From NCBI GenBank assembly GCA_022606425.2, contig JAHDVF020001350.1, positions 868,001-932,000 on the forward strand: 64,000 nt of DNA, read 5' to 3'. Positions 10,785 to 20,830 of the stretch are shown here, piece after piece. The first letter of the stretch is position 1, and every line of letters begins with the position of its first letter. The notes beneath the pieces are model-generated. The model saw only the letters and a list, made by a program, of their open reading frames with translations. It ran no database searches and was not told the origin of the DNA. The position numbers and the translations under genes were made by a program. Source of the stretch: Lepidostoma basale. Its lineage: Eukaryota > Arthropoda > Insecta > Trichoptera > Lepidostomatidae.

Positions 10785-11038
10785 GATACATCATAATATA
10801 AATAGGCAAAACGGTTGTAATCAAGAAAGAATACGAGTTTTTTTTTAATACAAGAGAGCGAGGGAGGAATACTTATTTGAATTTTGTTCTGATTCTAAAT
10901 CTAATTTTGAAATTTGTTTTGATTATTGTTGTATGACAGAAGTATTAAAAACAAAAGGAGAACAATTTGGTATTGTTAATTGTGAAATTTTAACCTGGGT
11001 GGAAATGATTTACAATAAAATTAAAAACTTATAACTGA

Positions 11039-11698
11039 CTAGCTGACCCGGCAACGCTTCACTATTGCTATATTCGAGTATATAAATACACCCAATATAT
11101 ATTAAACAAATACAATTAAAGTTCAATATGAATTAATTTATTAAATAGTTCAATGTTTTGGGCGAAACCTTGGCCATTTGTTTTATTTGTTTGTAAAATT
11201 GTCAACAGATTTCGCATACTTAATTTTAACTATGACTAACCACACTGATGAGTTTTTTGCCCTATAAATAGAAAGTCTTTTCATTTGTAACTTGAGTTTA
11301 TTGTGACACCTGATTTTGCAAACATCGGTTGGCGAAACAGCTGTCTCGACACTCAGTAAATGAAAAGAAATTGTGATATTACTAAAGTCAGTTGAACAAT
11401 TGAAGGATAGACATTACAAAGGTGCCAAGTCTACATAATGTCATAAAAGAGTTTTTGATGCCAATTGGTCCTAAATATTTAAGGTCAATTACTGTGGAAA
11501 AGTGCGTAGCCGCCGTGTTAACTTGAATCAATTCTGAGAATTTCAGAAGGATCTGTTAAGTATTTATCGAGTAAAAAGTTTTCACAATAACACACTTTGA
11601 GTTTTATTTATTATATATAAATAGATTACGATTGTACAGTGAACCAAGTTTTTAAAGGGTATCTTCACTTTCGTGAATATTTCACGGGTTGCAACTAG
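11039..11698. mobile_element. two Helitron-type 3' ends facing outward
   Basis: The left border is CTAGCTGACCCGGCAACG, a minus-strand Helitron 3' end like 5044 and 54890. The right border is a plus-strand end, CGTGAATATTTCACGGG then TTGCAACTAG. The 660 bp between carry a P-type motif at about 11303-11345 (CTGATTTT..., then GCGAAACAGCTGTC). It may be two truncated elements or one element with matched ends. No Rep/helicase coding is present. Confidence 0.45.
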
Positions 11699-11759
11699 TT
11701 AGAAATATTGTGCAATGATTGATTCGACTGTCAAATTTGAAAGCTTCATTAATGCAAAT

Positions 11760-12200
11760 TAATCGTCCGGGAAACTCCGTTTACCGACTTCTACTTACCT
11801 CCTTTCGGCGCCATCACAGGCCTGAGAGATGCCGAGCTAATCGCTGAATTGAGTTTGATATAATAAGCGACAATAAATAATAATCGCCTACGGAATAGAG
11901 TCACGCATCCATAAACAAACACTGGCCGGCGCTGGACGGCTGGCGGCCGATAACGAAGGGCCCTATAATTTGAATGGTTACCGACGCGGCTCGGCAGGAA
12001 GAGCGACTCACGACCGCGCAATTACCGACTTTAAAGGCTGAGTAAATGGAAGGACGCGGGGCTATCCGAGGAGTTATCGATGGAGATAAAAGACTTCCAC
12101 GCTCTCGAGAGAGGGATTATAAATAATTTGTACCAGGATAAGGAACGGGATGCGGGAACGAGATTGATTAGTCACTACTCTCTTAATTATACCATTATCC
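11760..12200. other. GC-rich unique island
   Basis: Long non-repetitive, GC-rich segment containing GCCGGCGCTGGACGGC and several TAAT/TTTATG-type cores. A 76-codon minus-strand frame (11791-12021) has no recognisable domain. It is a candidate conserved noncoding region, unproven. Confidence 0.35.
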
Positions 12201-12299
12201 CTTAGTACATAATATACCCACATTTGTTTTCTGAAGTTTTGCCGAAATTTTTATAATAGGGTTAAGCATTATCGAAGCATGAAGTGCTCATTATCATTA

Positions 12300-12575
12300 T
12301 AAACTTGTTTTTCTTTTTTAATAGATTTGACGATCTAAAACATATACAGACACTGGACCAGGAACTGTGACAGATATCACTTACCGATTGCACGAAACAA
12401 GACAGGACAATCGAGGATATTGAACAATGGACTGAAACTTTACAATGAACTACCAAAAGCTACAAGGAATCTCACTACAACTCAATATAAAAAAAATCTG
12501 AAACAATACATAATTAATAGTAAGATCTAAAAATGTATCCATATAACCCAATTGGGATTTAAAAAAAAATAATAA
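12300..12575 (+). mobile_element. family M non-LTR 3' end
   Basis: Reads in broken frame as RQDNRGY*TMD*NFTMNYQKLQGIS, i.e. the LYNELPK-T typical of CR1/jockey RT C termini, then KKNLKQYIINSKI-stop. A short 3' UTR and A-rich tail follow. The reverse complement of the same block lies at 16618-16870. Confidence 0.6.
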
Positions 12576-12579
12576 AAAA

Positions 12580-12980
12580 AATAACAAAGTCATAATTGAA
12601 ATATCAACAGAACGCTGGAACATTAGGAGTGTCTATGTTTGTAGTGCACAGGTTTATAGCATTATTTTGCATTGGATAATTCCGCAATATAACGGTAGAA
12701 TGCACCTTTCTGGCGCCGAGGAGACAATGAAACACCCGGAGTCATAATTTCTAGAAGAATTGATGTCGATAAATGCATGTCGCAAGAGTTTATGTCTTTT
12801 TAATCGAATAACCGCTCGGACGTCGATACGAGAATTTGCATTCCAATGGAATAATGACAGTGCACAAAGGTGTTTTTATGCCGAACCTTATGTATAGAAA
12901 TGAAGCATGGAACTGGCGAGAAAAGAACCAGAGAAGAAGATATTATATATCTTATACGAATGTGTGTTAATTTTGTACAT
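12580..12980. other. no intact gene seen
   Basis: AT-rich sequence. A stretch at about 12880-12920 (CTTATGTATAGAAATGAAGC, then ATGGAACTGGC) resembles the LMYGSEAWNW part of family A and is probably a short A fragment. Confidence 0.4.
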
Positions 12981-13118
12981 GATAGAGCATAGGTTTCCAA
13001 ACTTTTCTGGGCCACCGGCCGCGCCCGCCCCCTTACAAGAAAAATAAATGTTCAACGCCCCTTCACATAAAAGTTATTCAAAATATTAAGTAGCACATAT
13101 TTGAATTTTTAAATATTA

Positions 13119-14400
13119 GGTCCTTACATATGAAATTGGCGTTTTGTATGGGAGGAACATAAAGTTGATTTTTTTTAAATATAATATATATTTATTTAAT
13201 CAAAGTATGTACCATTGCTATCTATGCACTTTTGCCATCTCATAGGTAGTTCATCGATCCCTTTACTAAAAAAACCATTCGGACGGGAATCAATAAAATC
13301 TTTGAAGTCGGTTTGGACTGCCCCATCGGAGTTGAATTTTTTCCCTTGCAAGAAGTTATCCAAATTTCGAAAAAAATAGTAATCTGTTGGGGCAAGGTCC
13401 GGAGAGTACGGTGGATGTCTTAGACATTCCAATTGAAGCTCTTCTAATTTGGTAGCCGTCTGTTGTGCAGTGTGTGGTCTAGCGTTATCATGAAGCAGCA
13501 GTGGCCTAGAGCGATTAACCAGCCTCGGTTGTTTAGCAGCTAGCTTTTCCATCATGATTTGCAGTTGCTGACAATAGACATCTGCCGTAATTGTCTGGCC
13601 AGATTTAAGAAAGCTGTAGTGAACGACACCAGCAATAGTCCACCAAACGCTCACAAGTAACTTTTTTGGAGTCAATTTTCGCTTGGGGCATGGTTTGGCT
13701 GGTTCGGCAGGGTTCAGCCATTGCAATGAGCGCTTCCGATTATCATACAGGATCCACTTTTCATCACAGGTAATATTCGATTCAAAATCCCTTCATTATT
13801 GTGCCGGTTGAGTAATGCAACGCAGCAGTCAACGCGCGTTTGTTGATTTGCTTCACTCAATTCGTGAGGTACCCACCTTTCAAGCTTTTTCACCTTCCCA
13901 ATTTGCTTCCAGTGGATTAAAACAGTTTTATCACTAACACCGCAGCCTGCAGCTAACTCGGACGTGGTTTGCGATGGATCCGCTTCCACAATAGCCTTCA
14001 ATTCTTCATTATCAACTTTGGTTTCCGGCCGTCCACGGGGCTTGTTCTGCAGGTCGAAATTTCCAGAACTAAAACGTTGGAACCAAAAACGCACTGTGTT
14101 TTCTTTTGCGGCACCGTTGCCATACACATCGTTAATCCTTCGAGCCGTTTCTGCAGCACTGGTGCCACGGTGGAACTCGTACTCGTAAATAACGCGATAT
14201 TTCAAGTTTTCCATTTTGTACACTGAGTGACGCAAAGAGAAAAAACAATTGAGGAAAAAACAAATGAGTTATAATTTTCGAAACACAAATACTTGAGTAA
14301 ATAGCTGTATAAATTTGAATTTGGAATTCCTAACCAAAGAGAAGATATTTGAGATCAAAGTTGCCAGTACGGCAAAATGCCAATTTCATATGTAAGGAAC
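13119..14400 (-). mobile_element. mariner element, complete with TIRs and TA duplication
   Basis: The left end GGTCCTTACATATGAAATTGG matches, inverted, the right end CCAATTTCATATGTAAGGAAC, with about 28-30 bp of terminal inverted repeat. TA dinucleotides flank both ends (13117-13118, 14401-14402). Its 1282 bp is the usual mariner length. It carries one frameshifted transposase and lies within a hAT element, so it inserted after the hAT arose. Confidence 0.93.
13196..14214 (-). pseudogene. mariner transposase, one frameshift
   Basis: The start is taken at MENLKYRVIYEYEFHRGTSA, 14214. The N-terminal half has the two helix-turn-helix DNA-binding regions (GTSAAETARRI and QTTSELAAGCGVS), then the family signature WVPHEL. 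The frame shifts near 13780, just before TCDEKW, which holds the first catalytic Asp. The second frame carries HDNARPH (second Asp) and YSPDLAPTD (third Asp), with 34 residues between these two, i.e. the DD34D of mariners. Total length is about 340 residues, normal for the family. Apart from the frameshift the coding sequence looks well preserved, so it is a fairly young, dead copy of cecropia/Hsmar-type. Confidence 0.92.
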
Positions 14401-14413
14401 TAATATTATAGAA

Positions 14414-14771
14414 AAACTAACTAACTAACTAACTAACTAACCATCGCGCCATTTCTTCGGAGGGGTAGGCAGAGAAGATGGATCGCCATAATGGCCTGTC
14501 CTGGCATACCTCTCGGGATTCCTCTACATTCACACATCGTACCATGCACGCACGTCGATTATTCCGCTGCTCGTGTACAACTTTTTGACCATTCTACTCT
14601 CATCCATTCGTTCCATATGTCCAAACCATCTTAGGGATCCTTTTTTAATTTTATTCATGACGCAGTCATCTGCCTTACATTTCTTTCTTATTTCATCGTT
14701 TGGTATTCTATCATACAACGTTTTCCTGCACATTCTTCTTAGTGGTCTCATTTCTACGGCGTTTATCCTTT
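14414..14771 (-). mobile_element. family A4 copy with 11-bp TSD inside hAT
   Basis: The reverse (GTTA)n tail starts at 14414, and the minus strand runs back through the SSGI/YTSS and RMDESRMVKKL region to MRPLRRMCRKTLYDRIPNDE. The flanks duplicate ATATTATAGAA (14403-14413 and 14772-14782). The 5' truncation is at the AVEMR segment. This proves target-primed insertion into the composite hAT. Confidence 0.9.
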
Positions 14772-14794
14772 ATATTATAGAATCTTTTATATAT

Positions 14795-14933
14795 CTGCAA
14801 ACGATGTATTATAGAATACCGAACGAAGAAATAAGGAAGAAATGTAAGGCAGATGATTGCATCGTAAGTAAACTTAAAATGGAACACCTGAAATGGTTTG
14901 GACGTATGGAACGAATGGATGAGAGAATTTATG
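14795..14933 (+). mobile_element. family A fragment captured in hAT
   Basis: Encodes YYRIPNEEIRKKCKADDCIVS, then KWFGRMERMDER. It lacks the (GTTA)n tail and has no TSD. A shorter version of the same piece occurs at the same relative place in the hAT copy at 29073-29398, so it was present before the hAT moved. Confidence 0.75.
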
Positions 14934-15394
14934 TAGATCGGAGTGTAATCTTTCAGTTCAATTTTCAGCCACTTCCGAACTACCGAAATATGGGAAAATG
15001 ATTACAATACATACAATAACAAAATAAACCAATATTAAAATTTAATTTGCTTTATTAGTACCTACGTGATTAGCGCGTATTTTTTTTTTGTCTTTTTTGG
15101 ACTATATTTTTTTAATCTGCCACGCTCTCTTTTTTTCTGGGTCTTCTACTGCCCCCTCTGAATGTCTCAAACGCCCACAAGGGGGCGTTATCGCCCACTT
15201 TGAGAACCTAGGTGATAGAGTGTCAAATGCAAATACAGTGGATCCTATTCGAGTAATTCGCCATACGGGCAAAACAGACTGAAAAAAATACTCCCTTAAC
15301 GAGCGACATTTCGCATAACGAATGACCAGAAGAGCAGACTATATGTGATGTCTTCACATCCAATGAAGACTTGGGTGACACGTGTTATTATCAC

Positions 15395-15640
15395 TTATTG
15401 GATCTGTGACTTGGACTTGGATCTTCTGGCTTACAGAGGTTCAGCTCATGTGGCTATTCCTCTTACGTCTGATGGGAATATTGTTGGAAGGTGATTTGGT
15501 GCGTTGTTGGTTTATGCGGGGGCATGATTTGTGTGGCCCGGAGTGTTCCTCTGAAGGAGGATCGATTTTGGGCGCTTGTGGCGGCTGGAGGTGTTTGGGT
15601 CGTTATTTGAGAGGTCTTTTATTGTGGGGTTAGGATGTGA
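15395..15640 (-). mobile_element. family J 3' UTR
   Basis: The minus strand carries the CCCAAACACCTCCAGCCG, then GATCCTCCTTCAGAGGAACA and CCAGAAGATCCAAGTCCAAG blocks of the jockey-like element seen at 62831-63120. Other copies lie at 16215-16300, 21568-21775 and 48283-48502. The plus-strand open frame here is antisense and not a gene. Confidence 0.7.
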
Positions 15641-15654
15641 AGGGAGTCCTATCT

Positions 15655-15922
15655 TTACCATTCTTTCTTCATCCATTCTTTCCATGTGAAAAGATTATGA
15701 TTTTAACGGTAGCTAAATTAGATCTTTATTTGAATTCGTACTTTTTTAGTTCATATTTGTAAGTAGATACCCGAACCTACCCTTATGTATGGAAGTGAAG
15801 CTTGGAGCTGACAAAAAAGGATGAAAGTAGGATAAATGCCGTAGAAATGATATCAATGACAAAAATGTGCGGGAAAACGATATGTGATAGAATACCGAAC
15901 GACGAAATGTAAGGCAGATGAT
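15655..15922 (+). mobile_element. rearranged family A4 fragment
   Basis: The start (15655-15690) is an antisense piece of A. It is joined through about 85 bp of unrelated sequence to a sense piece (15780-15922) encoding LMYGSEAWS, then DESRINAVEMIS and GKTICDRIPND. The same antisense-linker-sense junction appears reverse-complemented at about 23630-23835, so the rearranged unit was copied as a block. Its right side is broken by a fold-back MITE. Confidence 0.7.
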
Positions 15923-16185
15923 GACCATTTAAACTAGACAGTGACCATAACGGCACCGTAACGACACCGACGTAGTCTTGAATCAAACTGACTCGTTATC
16001 TCTAATGCTATAATAAAATCGCCGCAGGGAGAGTTGATAAGAGACGCGCAGACGTAAAACTCAATCTTATCATTATTCCCGACGGCGATTTTATTATAGC
16101 ATTTGAGATAACGAGTCGGTAAAATTCAACGCTATGTCGGTGACGTTACGGTGCCGTTACGGTCACTGTCCAGGGTAAATGGACC
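15923..16185. mobile_element. fold-back MITE
   Basis: The arms at about 15923-16024 and 16083-16185 are reverse complements. They share GACAGTGACC, TAACGGCACCGTAACG, ACTCGTTATCTC and ATGCTATAATAAAATCGCCG. The spacer is about 58 bp. It interrupts a family A fragment. The target duplication is unclear, so I do not assign a superfamily. Confidence 0.8.
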
Positions 16186-16186
16186 T

Positions 16187-16300
16187 TTAGGGTGCCTAGC
16201 TCCGCTCCGGTGGACAGGCACCCTTATGCGGGGGCTTGATTTGCGTGGCTAAAAGTGTTATTCTGAAGGAGGATCGATTTTAGGCGCTTTAAGTAAGTTA
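16187..16300 (-). repeat. hairpin plus family J fragment
   Basis: AGGGTGCCT and AGGCACCCT form an inverted repeat around a GC-rich loop. It is followed by a short minus-strand piece of the family J 3' UTR (antisense TTATGCGGGGGCTTGATTTG). The hairpin is not part of the J copies elsewhere. Confidence 0.5.
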
Positions 16301-16518
16301 GTTAGTTTGGAATTATCGCGAATAAAAATGAGTTTTCATTGCAGTCGAAAGTGCGCTGTTGATGGTTGGGGTTACATGTTCGCACCGGCTCGGCCATACG
16401 TGCTTGTTTTATCCTGTTTCTCAAATAAAACGGTTTTATATTGCATCAGCGCGATCTGTACCATCACACGAAGTCGACCATTAAATAAGTGAGTTGTTTT
16501 CATTACGATCCATTGCGT

Positions 16519-17530
16519 CAGGGTTTCTCAAACTATGTTCCGCGAAACCTGAATAGGTGGTCCACGATAATTTGGAAATATTTTATAAACTGCAACACTT
16601 TTATATATATTTTTTTAATTTTTTAATTTAATTTGTTTTATTATTAAAAAAAAACAATTGGATTATATGGATACATTTTTTGATCTTACTATTAATTATG
16701 TAATGTTTAAGATATATTTTATATTGAGTTGTAGTGAGACTCCTTGTGTCTTTTGGTAGTTCATTGTAAAGTTTCAGTCCATTGTTCAATATCTTTGATT
16801 ATCCTGTCTTAGTTCGTGCATTCGGTAAGTGATATCTGTCACAGTTCCCGGTCCAGTGATTGTGTATGTCTGAATGTTTAGTTAATTTGTAACTGCTGTC
16901 TGTTGTCTCTTCCATGGTCACTCTGTGTTAAATTTTCAAGGTCTCAAATTTGGTCAGGTCTGATATGTCCATTTGTTTTGTTTGTCTGTAAACTTGTATG
17001 GTTGGGGTAAGATAGTTAATGTTGTATGCTAATTTTATTATTATTTTGTTGTCTTTGGAGTCTAGAGATATACTTTTGGTTTCCTGTCCCCCAGATGGGA
17101 ATCATATATGTCAGTCGGCTTTTAACATACGCTTCGTACGTCATAACTTTTTCCCTTCTTGGTATGTAATTCTGTATTTTGTAGAAGAGGGAGTATAGCA
17201 ATGCTAACTTGTCTGTTAGGTTGTCTATGTGGTTTGTCCATTGTTTTACTTCATATGCAATGTAAAATTAATGACAAAATCAATAACAAAAAACACTTCA
17301 TTATGAACTTAGTTAGATATCATATAAACTGTTATACTCGTACATAACAGGACACAGTCCTAAATAAAGCAAAAGAAGCGGAAGAAGTTTTATATTTTAT
17401 AATAATAACTATTATAAATAAATAATGTTAAAAAATATATGATTTATTTATTATCCTAAAAAATAGGTGTTCCTTTTAAATTTCAGGGTTTGCGAAGTGG
17501 TCCATCATGGAAAAAGTTTGGGAAACCCTG
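16519..17530. mobile_element. hAT-like element carrying family M
   Basis: The ends CAGGGTTTCTCAAACT and (inverted) CAGGGTTTCCCAAACT form a 16-bp TIR typical of hAT MITEs. The 8-bp flanks CATTGCGT and TATCACGC differ only by transitions, consistent with a decayed TSD. The interior holds a family M copy (16618-17210) and a family D tail (17345-17389). There is no transposase. Confidence 0.6.
16618..17210 (-). mobile_element. family M non-LTR RT C terminus
   Basis: The minus-strand frame 17016-17201 encodes YEAYVKSRLTYMIPIWGTGN, then QKYISRLQRQQNN. This is the thumb region (SRLTYGIPIWG, LQRLQN) of jockey/CR1-type RTs. Downstream, LYNELP-like and QYIIN-like segments match 12300-12575 and end in an A/T-rich tail at about 16620. 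It is 5'-truncated and frame-broken. Confidence 0.7.
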
Positions 17531-17789
17531 TATCACGCAGTTTTAACTTGATAATGGAAGATACTAATGCACTGTGGTGGATGATAACAACATGTTTGCC
17601 AAAAGTAAGTGGAACCATAAACTTAACTAATTTTTTAATGGCGATGGTCTTTACGTACACTCACTAATTACAACAATGAACATAGAATTTATTATTGTTC
17701 TGAAATTTTAATACAATACCAACACTAAGATGTTAAAAATTGAATAACACTTATTTATTGTTTCCTGAACAATACTGTAAAACTCCATA

Positions 17790-18015
17790 TTAAATAATTA
17801 ATACGAATGAAATTGTCAGTTTTCTAGAAGTTTTATTATATTTTATGGAATTGACATGTTTCGCCCTTCTAAGGCATTATCAAATGTTTATTTATTATTG
17901 GTATTACCAACATCTGTCAGATCATGTTAACAATTTTATAATATTTTAAATTTGTACGTATCTTTATAATATGTATCACTGAAGAAGGACTGGTTGTCCG
18001 AAACATGTCTAAGTA
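17790..18015. repeat. P repeats, one on each strand
   Basis: The minus-strand block at 17790-17885 has TGCCTTAGAAGGGCGAAACA, then TGTC. The plus-strand motif at 17979-18012 reads CTGAAGAAGGAC, TGGTT, GTCCGAAACATGTC. GGAC/GTCC forms a 4-bp stem and ACATGT is a palindrome. Both are ends of the same or related P families. Confidence 0.55.
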
Positions 18016-18119
18016 ATTTAATTGTTTTTAAATGTAAGTGTTGGTTAAACAAAGTGTAGAAAAAATGAAAAAGAGAAATAAAGCAATTGCAACACAAAGT
18101 ATGGCGAATATAGAAGAAA

Positions 18120-18275
18120 ATCCCCTATATGGCACTACATAATCAGCTTCATGGGACTCGTCCTCGTGGAAGACCTCCTAAAAGAAAGAAGGACAACTGG
18201 GAGTCTACCTCACAGGAGGAGCAAGACTCTGGAGAACAGACCAGATAGGTTTACAACAAGGAAGAAGAAAAAAAT
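18120..18275 (+). mobile_element. family D 3' end
   Basis: Encodes RPRGRPPKRKKDNWESTSQE, then EEQDSGEQTR-stop, followed by an AAGGAAGAAGAAA tail. This is the GRPPKR linker and W-STSQE end of family D. Confidence 0.65.
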
Positions 18276-18329
18276 ACATTTTTTATCATTATATATCTTG
18301 ACAACCACCTTCTCCAACTGTACCAAAAG

Positions 18330-18540
18330 TACCACCTTTTCCAACTGATATTGGAGGGAAAAATTGAGGGACGCCGAGGGCCCGGAAGGAGACAAATGTC
18401 CTGGCTGCGAAACGTGAGGGAGTGAACCGGCATCCGAAGTCTTGAGGAGCTGTTCCGAGCGGCGCAGGACAGGGATATGTTCGCCGAGCTGATCGCCAAC
18501 GTTGGGGGGACCCGACAGGGCACTTGAAGAAGAAGAAGAT
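18330..18540 (+). mobile_element. family C 3' end
   Basis: The frame encodes LILEGKIEGRRGPGRRQMSW, then LRNVRE and EELFRAAQDRDMFAELIANV, and ends in GGGACCCGACAGGGCACTTG and (GAAGAA)n. A single stop (TGA after VRE) breaks it. Confidence 0.75.
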
Positions 18541-18719
18541 ATACCTTGAAATTTCAAATAACGACAAGCGTGATTATTAGATTTTTTTAAAGATACTTTG
18601 TCGGTTCGATAAAATGTCCTTATTGTGGCTAAGATTAGACAGATCGGGGAACGGAAAATTTTGATGATGCTGCACAGTTGAGTGCACGATTAAATAAGAG
18701 TAATTTTTGTTATAAATTG

Positions 18720-19025
18720 ACGTAAGAATATTTCTATTCCGCCGACGAAATAAAATATCGTGATTGAACTAATTACGTCGAAAATGCCGCATCATCTTTA
18801 CGATTCACAGCGGTCACGATTGTTCTGCAGCCTTTTCATTAGGCGCACTTTGAGCATGAGGGATGGGAGCGCATTATTGTAATTAGGGAAACATTATGAA
18901 AGTCGCCAGTAAAAAGGTAATTGGTTTGATCCCACCGGTTCCAGGCGGCTGGCCATTGTTCAAGGGATGTACCTATTGGGTACGCGCCGGTTCGTGCGAA
19001 CCGGTTCATAATCAAATAAAAACGC
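18720..19025. other. GC-richer unique island
   Basis: Non-repetitive sequence with CCAGGCGGCTGGCC, CGAACCGGTTC and TAATTAG-type cores. No protein motif in any frame. Candidate noncoding conserved element, unproven. Confidence 0.3.
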
Positions 19026-19159
19026 ACACAATAAGTAAGTAAATAAACATTTATCGGTTTTTCTATACGATTTAGTATAGCGGTTGAACACCATTATCCC
19101 AAACGTTTCAATCCAAAACTCTATTTTTTTTTTCGCAACAATTTTCGCATTTTTTATTA

Positions 19160-19317
19160 TAACTACAACAACAGCAACAACAAACCATTACGCCTTTTCC
19201 CCGCAGGGGTAGACAGAGAGAATGGACCGCCACACTACTCTATCCTGGCACACCTCTCTAGCTTCCTCCACATTCATACAGCGAGACATACACGCACGTC
19301 GATTCTTCCGACTTCTA
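19160..19317 (-). mobile_element. family A3 3' end, cut by a MITE
   Basis: AACAACAGCAACAACAAACC is the reversed (GTT)n tail. The minus strand then encodes the GETA end, ACMSRCMNVEEAREVCQDRV in outline and RSRKNRR. It stops at the left end of the MITE at 19318. Confidence 0.75.
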
Positions 19318-19802
19318 AAGGTGGTGATAGACGTACGAACTTAAAGTCTGCGGTTTTTAAGATCGCGAACTTACTTGACTCGACGTCGGCGATACACGCG
19401 CCAACTTACTCATACCGTATCGCGATGTCGTCCACTGAAGAAGCTTTGTGTTATTTAGGAATTATATCGTATTATAATTATATCGTATTTATTATATCGT
19501 ATTATAATTATATCGTATTTAGGATCGTATTTATATCGTATTATAATTATATCGTATTATAATTATATCGTATTATAATTATATCGTATTTAGGAATTAT
19601 ATCGTACAAAATGGCGGCTCGCGGCTCGCAGTGCTGCCACACGTACGAGCCAAGACGAGCTACGAGTAAGATTTCAAACCGGTTGGATCGCCGACGAACT
19701 TACTCGGCGGTTTTAAAGTACGCGTACTTACGGTGACACACGAGCGAAAAAGGTCGTCGAGCCATAAGTACGCGTACTTGCTCGCCCGTCTATCACCCAC
19801 TT
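19318..19802. mobile_element. 485-bp MITE with TA duplication
   Basis: The left end AAGGTGGTGATAGACG and right end CGTCTATCACCCACTT are inverted repeats flanked by TA on both sides (19316-19317, 19803-19804). Inner arms share GTACG/CGTAC-rich segments, including two palindromes AAGTACGCGTACTT-like at about 19716 and 19767. The centre is a tandem array. A TA-targeting MITE (Tc1/mariner-like or similar) is the best reading. Confidence 0.7.
19459..19606. repeat. tandem array of ATTATATCGTATT units
   Basis: About ten imperfect units of ATTATATCGTATTATA lie head to tail inside the MITE. The order of the variants (with TTAGG inserts at both ends) suggests slippage or unequal exchange. Confidence 0.85.
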
Positions 19803-19834
19803 TACGTAATCATTATATTAGTCTTTCTTTATTT

Positions 19835-20035
19835 AATTAATACGAATGAAAACGTCAGTTTTCTAGAAGTTTTATTATATTTTATGGGAACGACATGTTT
19901 CCCCCTGCTAATGCATTATTAAATGTTATGTTTCTTTATTTAGTTTTTATTATATATTTACACCTGAAGATGGAGGTATCCTCCGAAACATGTCGTATTT
20001 TTTAACACGTTTTAATATTTTGTTGGTAATATACA
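19835..20035. repeat. P repeats
   Basis: The minus-strand block 19835-19922 (GACATGTTTCCCCCTGCTAA in plus orientation) is followed by a plus-strand motif at 19963-19998: CTGAAGATGGAGG, TAT, CCTCCGAAACATGTCG. GGAGG/CCTCC is a perfect 5-bp stem. A related inverted copy of 19960-20100 lies at 21260-21400. Confidence 0.55.
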
Positions 20036-20109
20036 AAGTTTTTTTCAATTTCCTAAGTATATTACTATGGAATTCCACAGTGTTAGTGCCTTAGCTTTCA
20101 ATAGAATGT

Positions 20110-20243
20110 TTTCCTAAAGTCGAACCATCTCTAATGCGTTCCTGGTGTTATTAATTGGAATTTACCTGTTCTCAGTCTTAAACTATAATTGTTGTTTGTA
20201 ATATCTTTTGAAATAATAAAGTGAATTGATTTGATTTGATTAA
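20110..20243 (+). mobile_element. family I 3' UTR and tail
   Basis: Contains the GTCGAACCATCTCTAATGCG, TTCCTGGT and TAATATCTTTTGA blocks of family I, ending in the pentamer tail TTGATTTGATTTGATT. Only the 3' UTR is left. Confidence 0.7.
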
Positions 20244-20244
20244 A

Positions 20245-20335
20245 AGCCCAAGTGACATCCCAAGAACTAGCAAAGACTAGACTTGCAGCAAAACCAATCC
20301 CTGGGATTGAAATTTATAAATCAATCAATCAATCA
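20245..20335 (+). mobile_element. family B-like terminal fragment
   Basis: Reads SQELAKTRLAAKPIPGIEI, resembling the family B end (KR-EIAANQSQD in another frame: GCAAACCAATCCCAGGATTG). It is followed by an (ATCA)n tail. The divergent sequence suggests a related but different family. Confidence 0.45.
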
Positions 20336-20830
20336 AACCAATCAATCAAATCAGTTTATTTACTCAAAAGACATTACAAACAGCATAAATGTTTAAGGCA
20401 TCTATTGAGTACATGTAAAATATTATACACATACAACATAATACTAGGAACGCATTAGTGATGGTTCGACATTAGGAAGACAAGATACTTTCCAAAGTCA
20501 AGAGTATTTGTCCCCTGAACGTACTTTTACTAACATGAAAGACGTCGATCTCCGAGGAGATCGTATTCAGCAGACTAATTGCTCTTCCCACCGGCGTCAC
20601 CAGAGGCAGATTGGTTCTGGCGGCCGTTAGGTAAAACAATATGTGCTGTCGCTGTCGGAGATATCTTCTATCGGGAACAAAAAGACCAACATCCTCCAGT
20701 ACGGCGGAGTTCTCGAAGTATCCCCTAATTAATCTGAAGAAATGGGTTATTAGATGTCCATCTCTTCGAAGCTGTAGAGAATTGGTTCCGAGCAATAAAG
20801 AAAATAAGTTGTGGGCCGGTTGAAATTTTG
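20336..20830 (-). mobile_element. family I non-LTR RT C terminus
   Basis: The minus-strand frame encodes MLGTNSLQLRRDGHLITHFF, then RLIRGYFENSAVLEDVGLFV, RRYLRQRQHILFYLTAARTN and SSEIDVFHVSKSTF, ending ILLTLESILSS-stop. This is the C-terminal domain of a jockey-like RT. The 3' UTR and the AAATCAGTTTATTT tail in reverse follow. It is 5'-truncated near 20830. Confidence 0.8.

Larger units (their letters stand above)
12988..15212 (-). mobile_element. composite hAT element with 8-bp TSD
   Basis: The ends are CATAGGTTTCCAAAC at 12988 and TTTGAGAACCTAGG at 15212. They match the ends of the 309-bp and 326-bp copies at 56316 and 29073. A perfect 8-bp duplication TGATAGAG flanks it (12980-12987 and 15213-15220), as expected for hAT transposons. 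Inside lie a mariner (13119-14400), an A4 insertion (14414-14771) and a captured family A fragment (14795-14933). There is no hAT transposase, so it is non-autonomous. Insert order is readable from the TSDs. Confidence 0.85.

Noticed and set aside
13964..14226. Two plus-strand open frames over the mariner transposase
   Set aside because: They are antisense to the well-matched minus-strand transposase and have no motif of their own.
12988..15212. Autonomous hAT transposase inside the composite element
   Set aside because: All coding inside is mariner transposase or family A RT; no hAT dimerisation or catalytic segment is seen.
15382..15633. 83-codon plus-strand frame rich in Trp, Leu and Gly
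   Set aside because: It lies antisense on the family J 3' UTR, which recurs elsewhere without this frame.
19459..19606. CRISPR-like array
   Set aside because: Units are contiguous, AT-rich and without unique spacers; it is a tandem repeat in a eukaryotic MITE.
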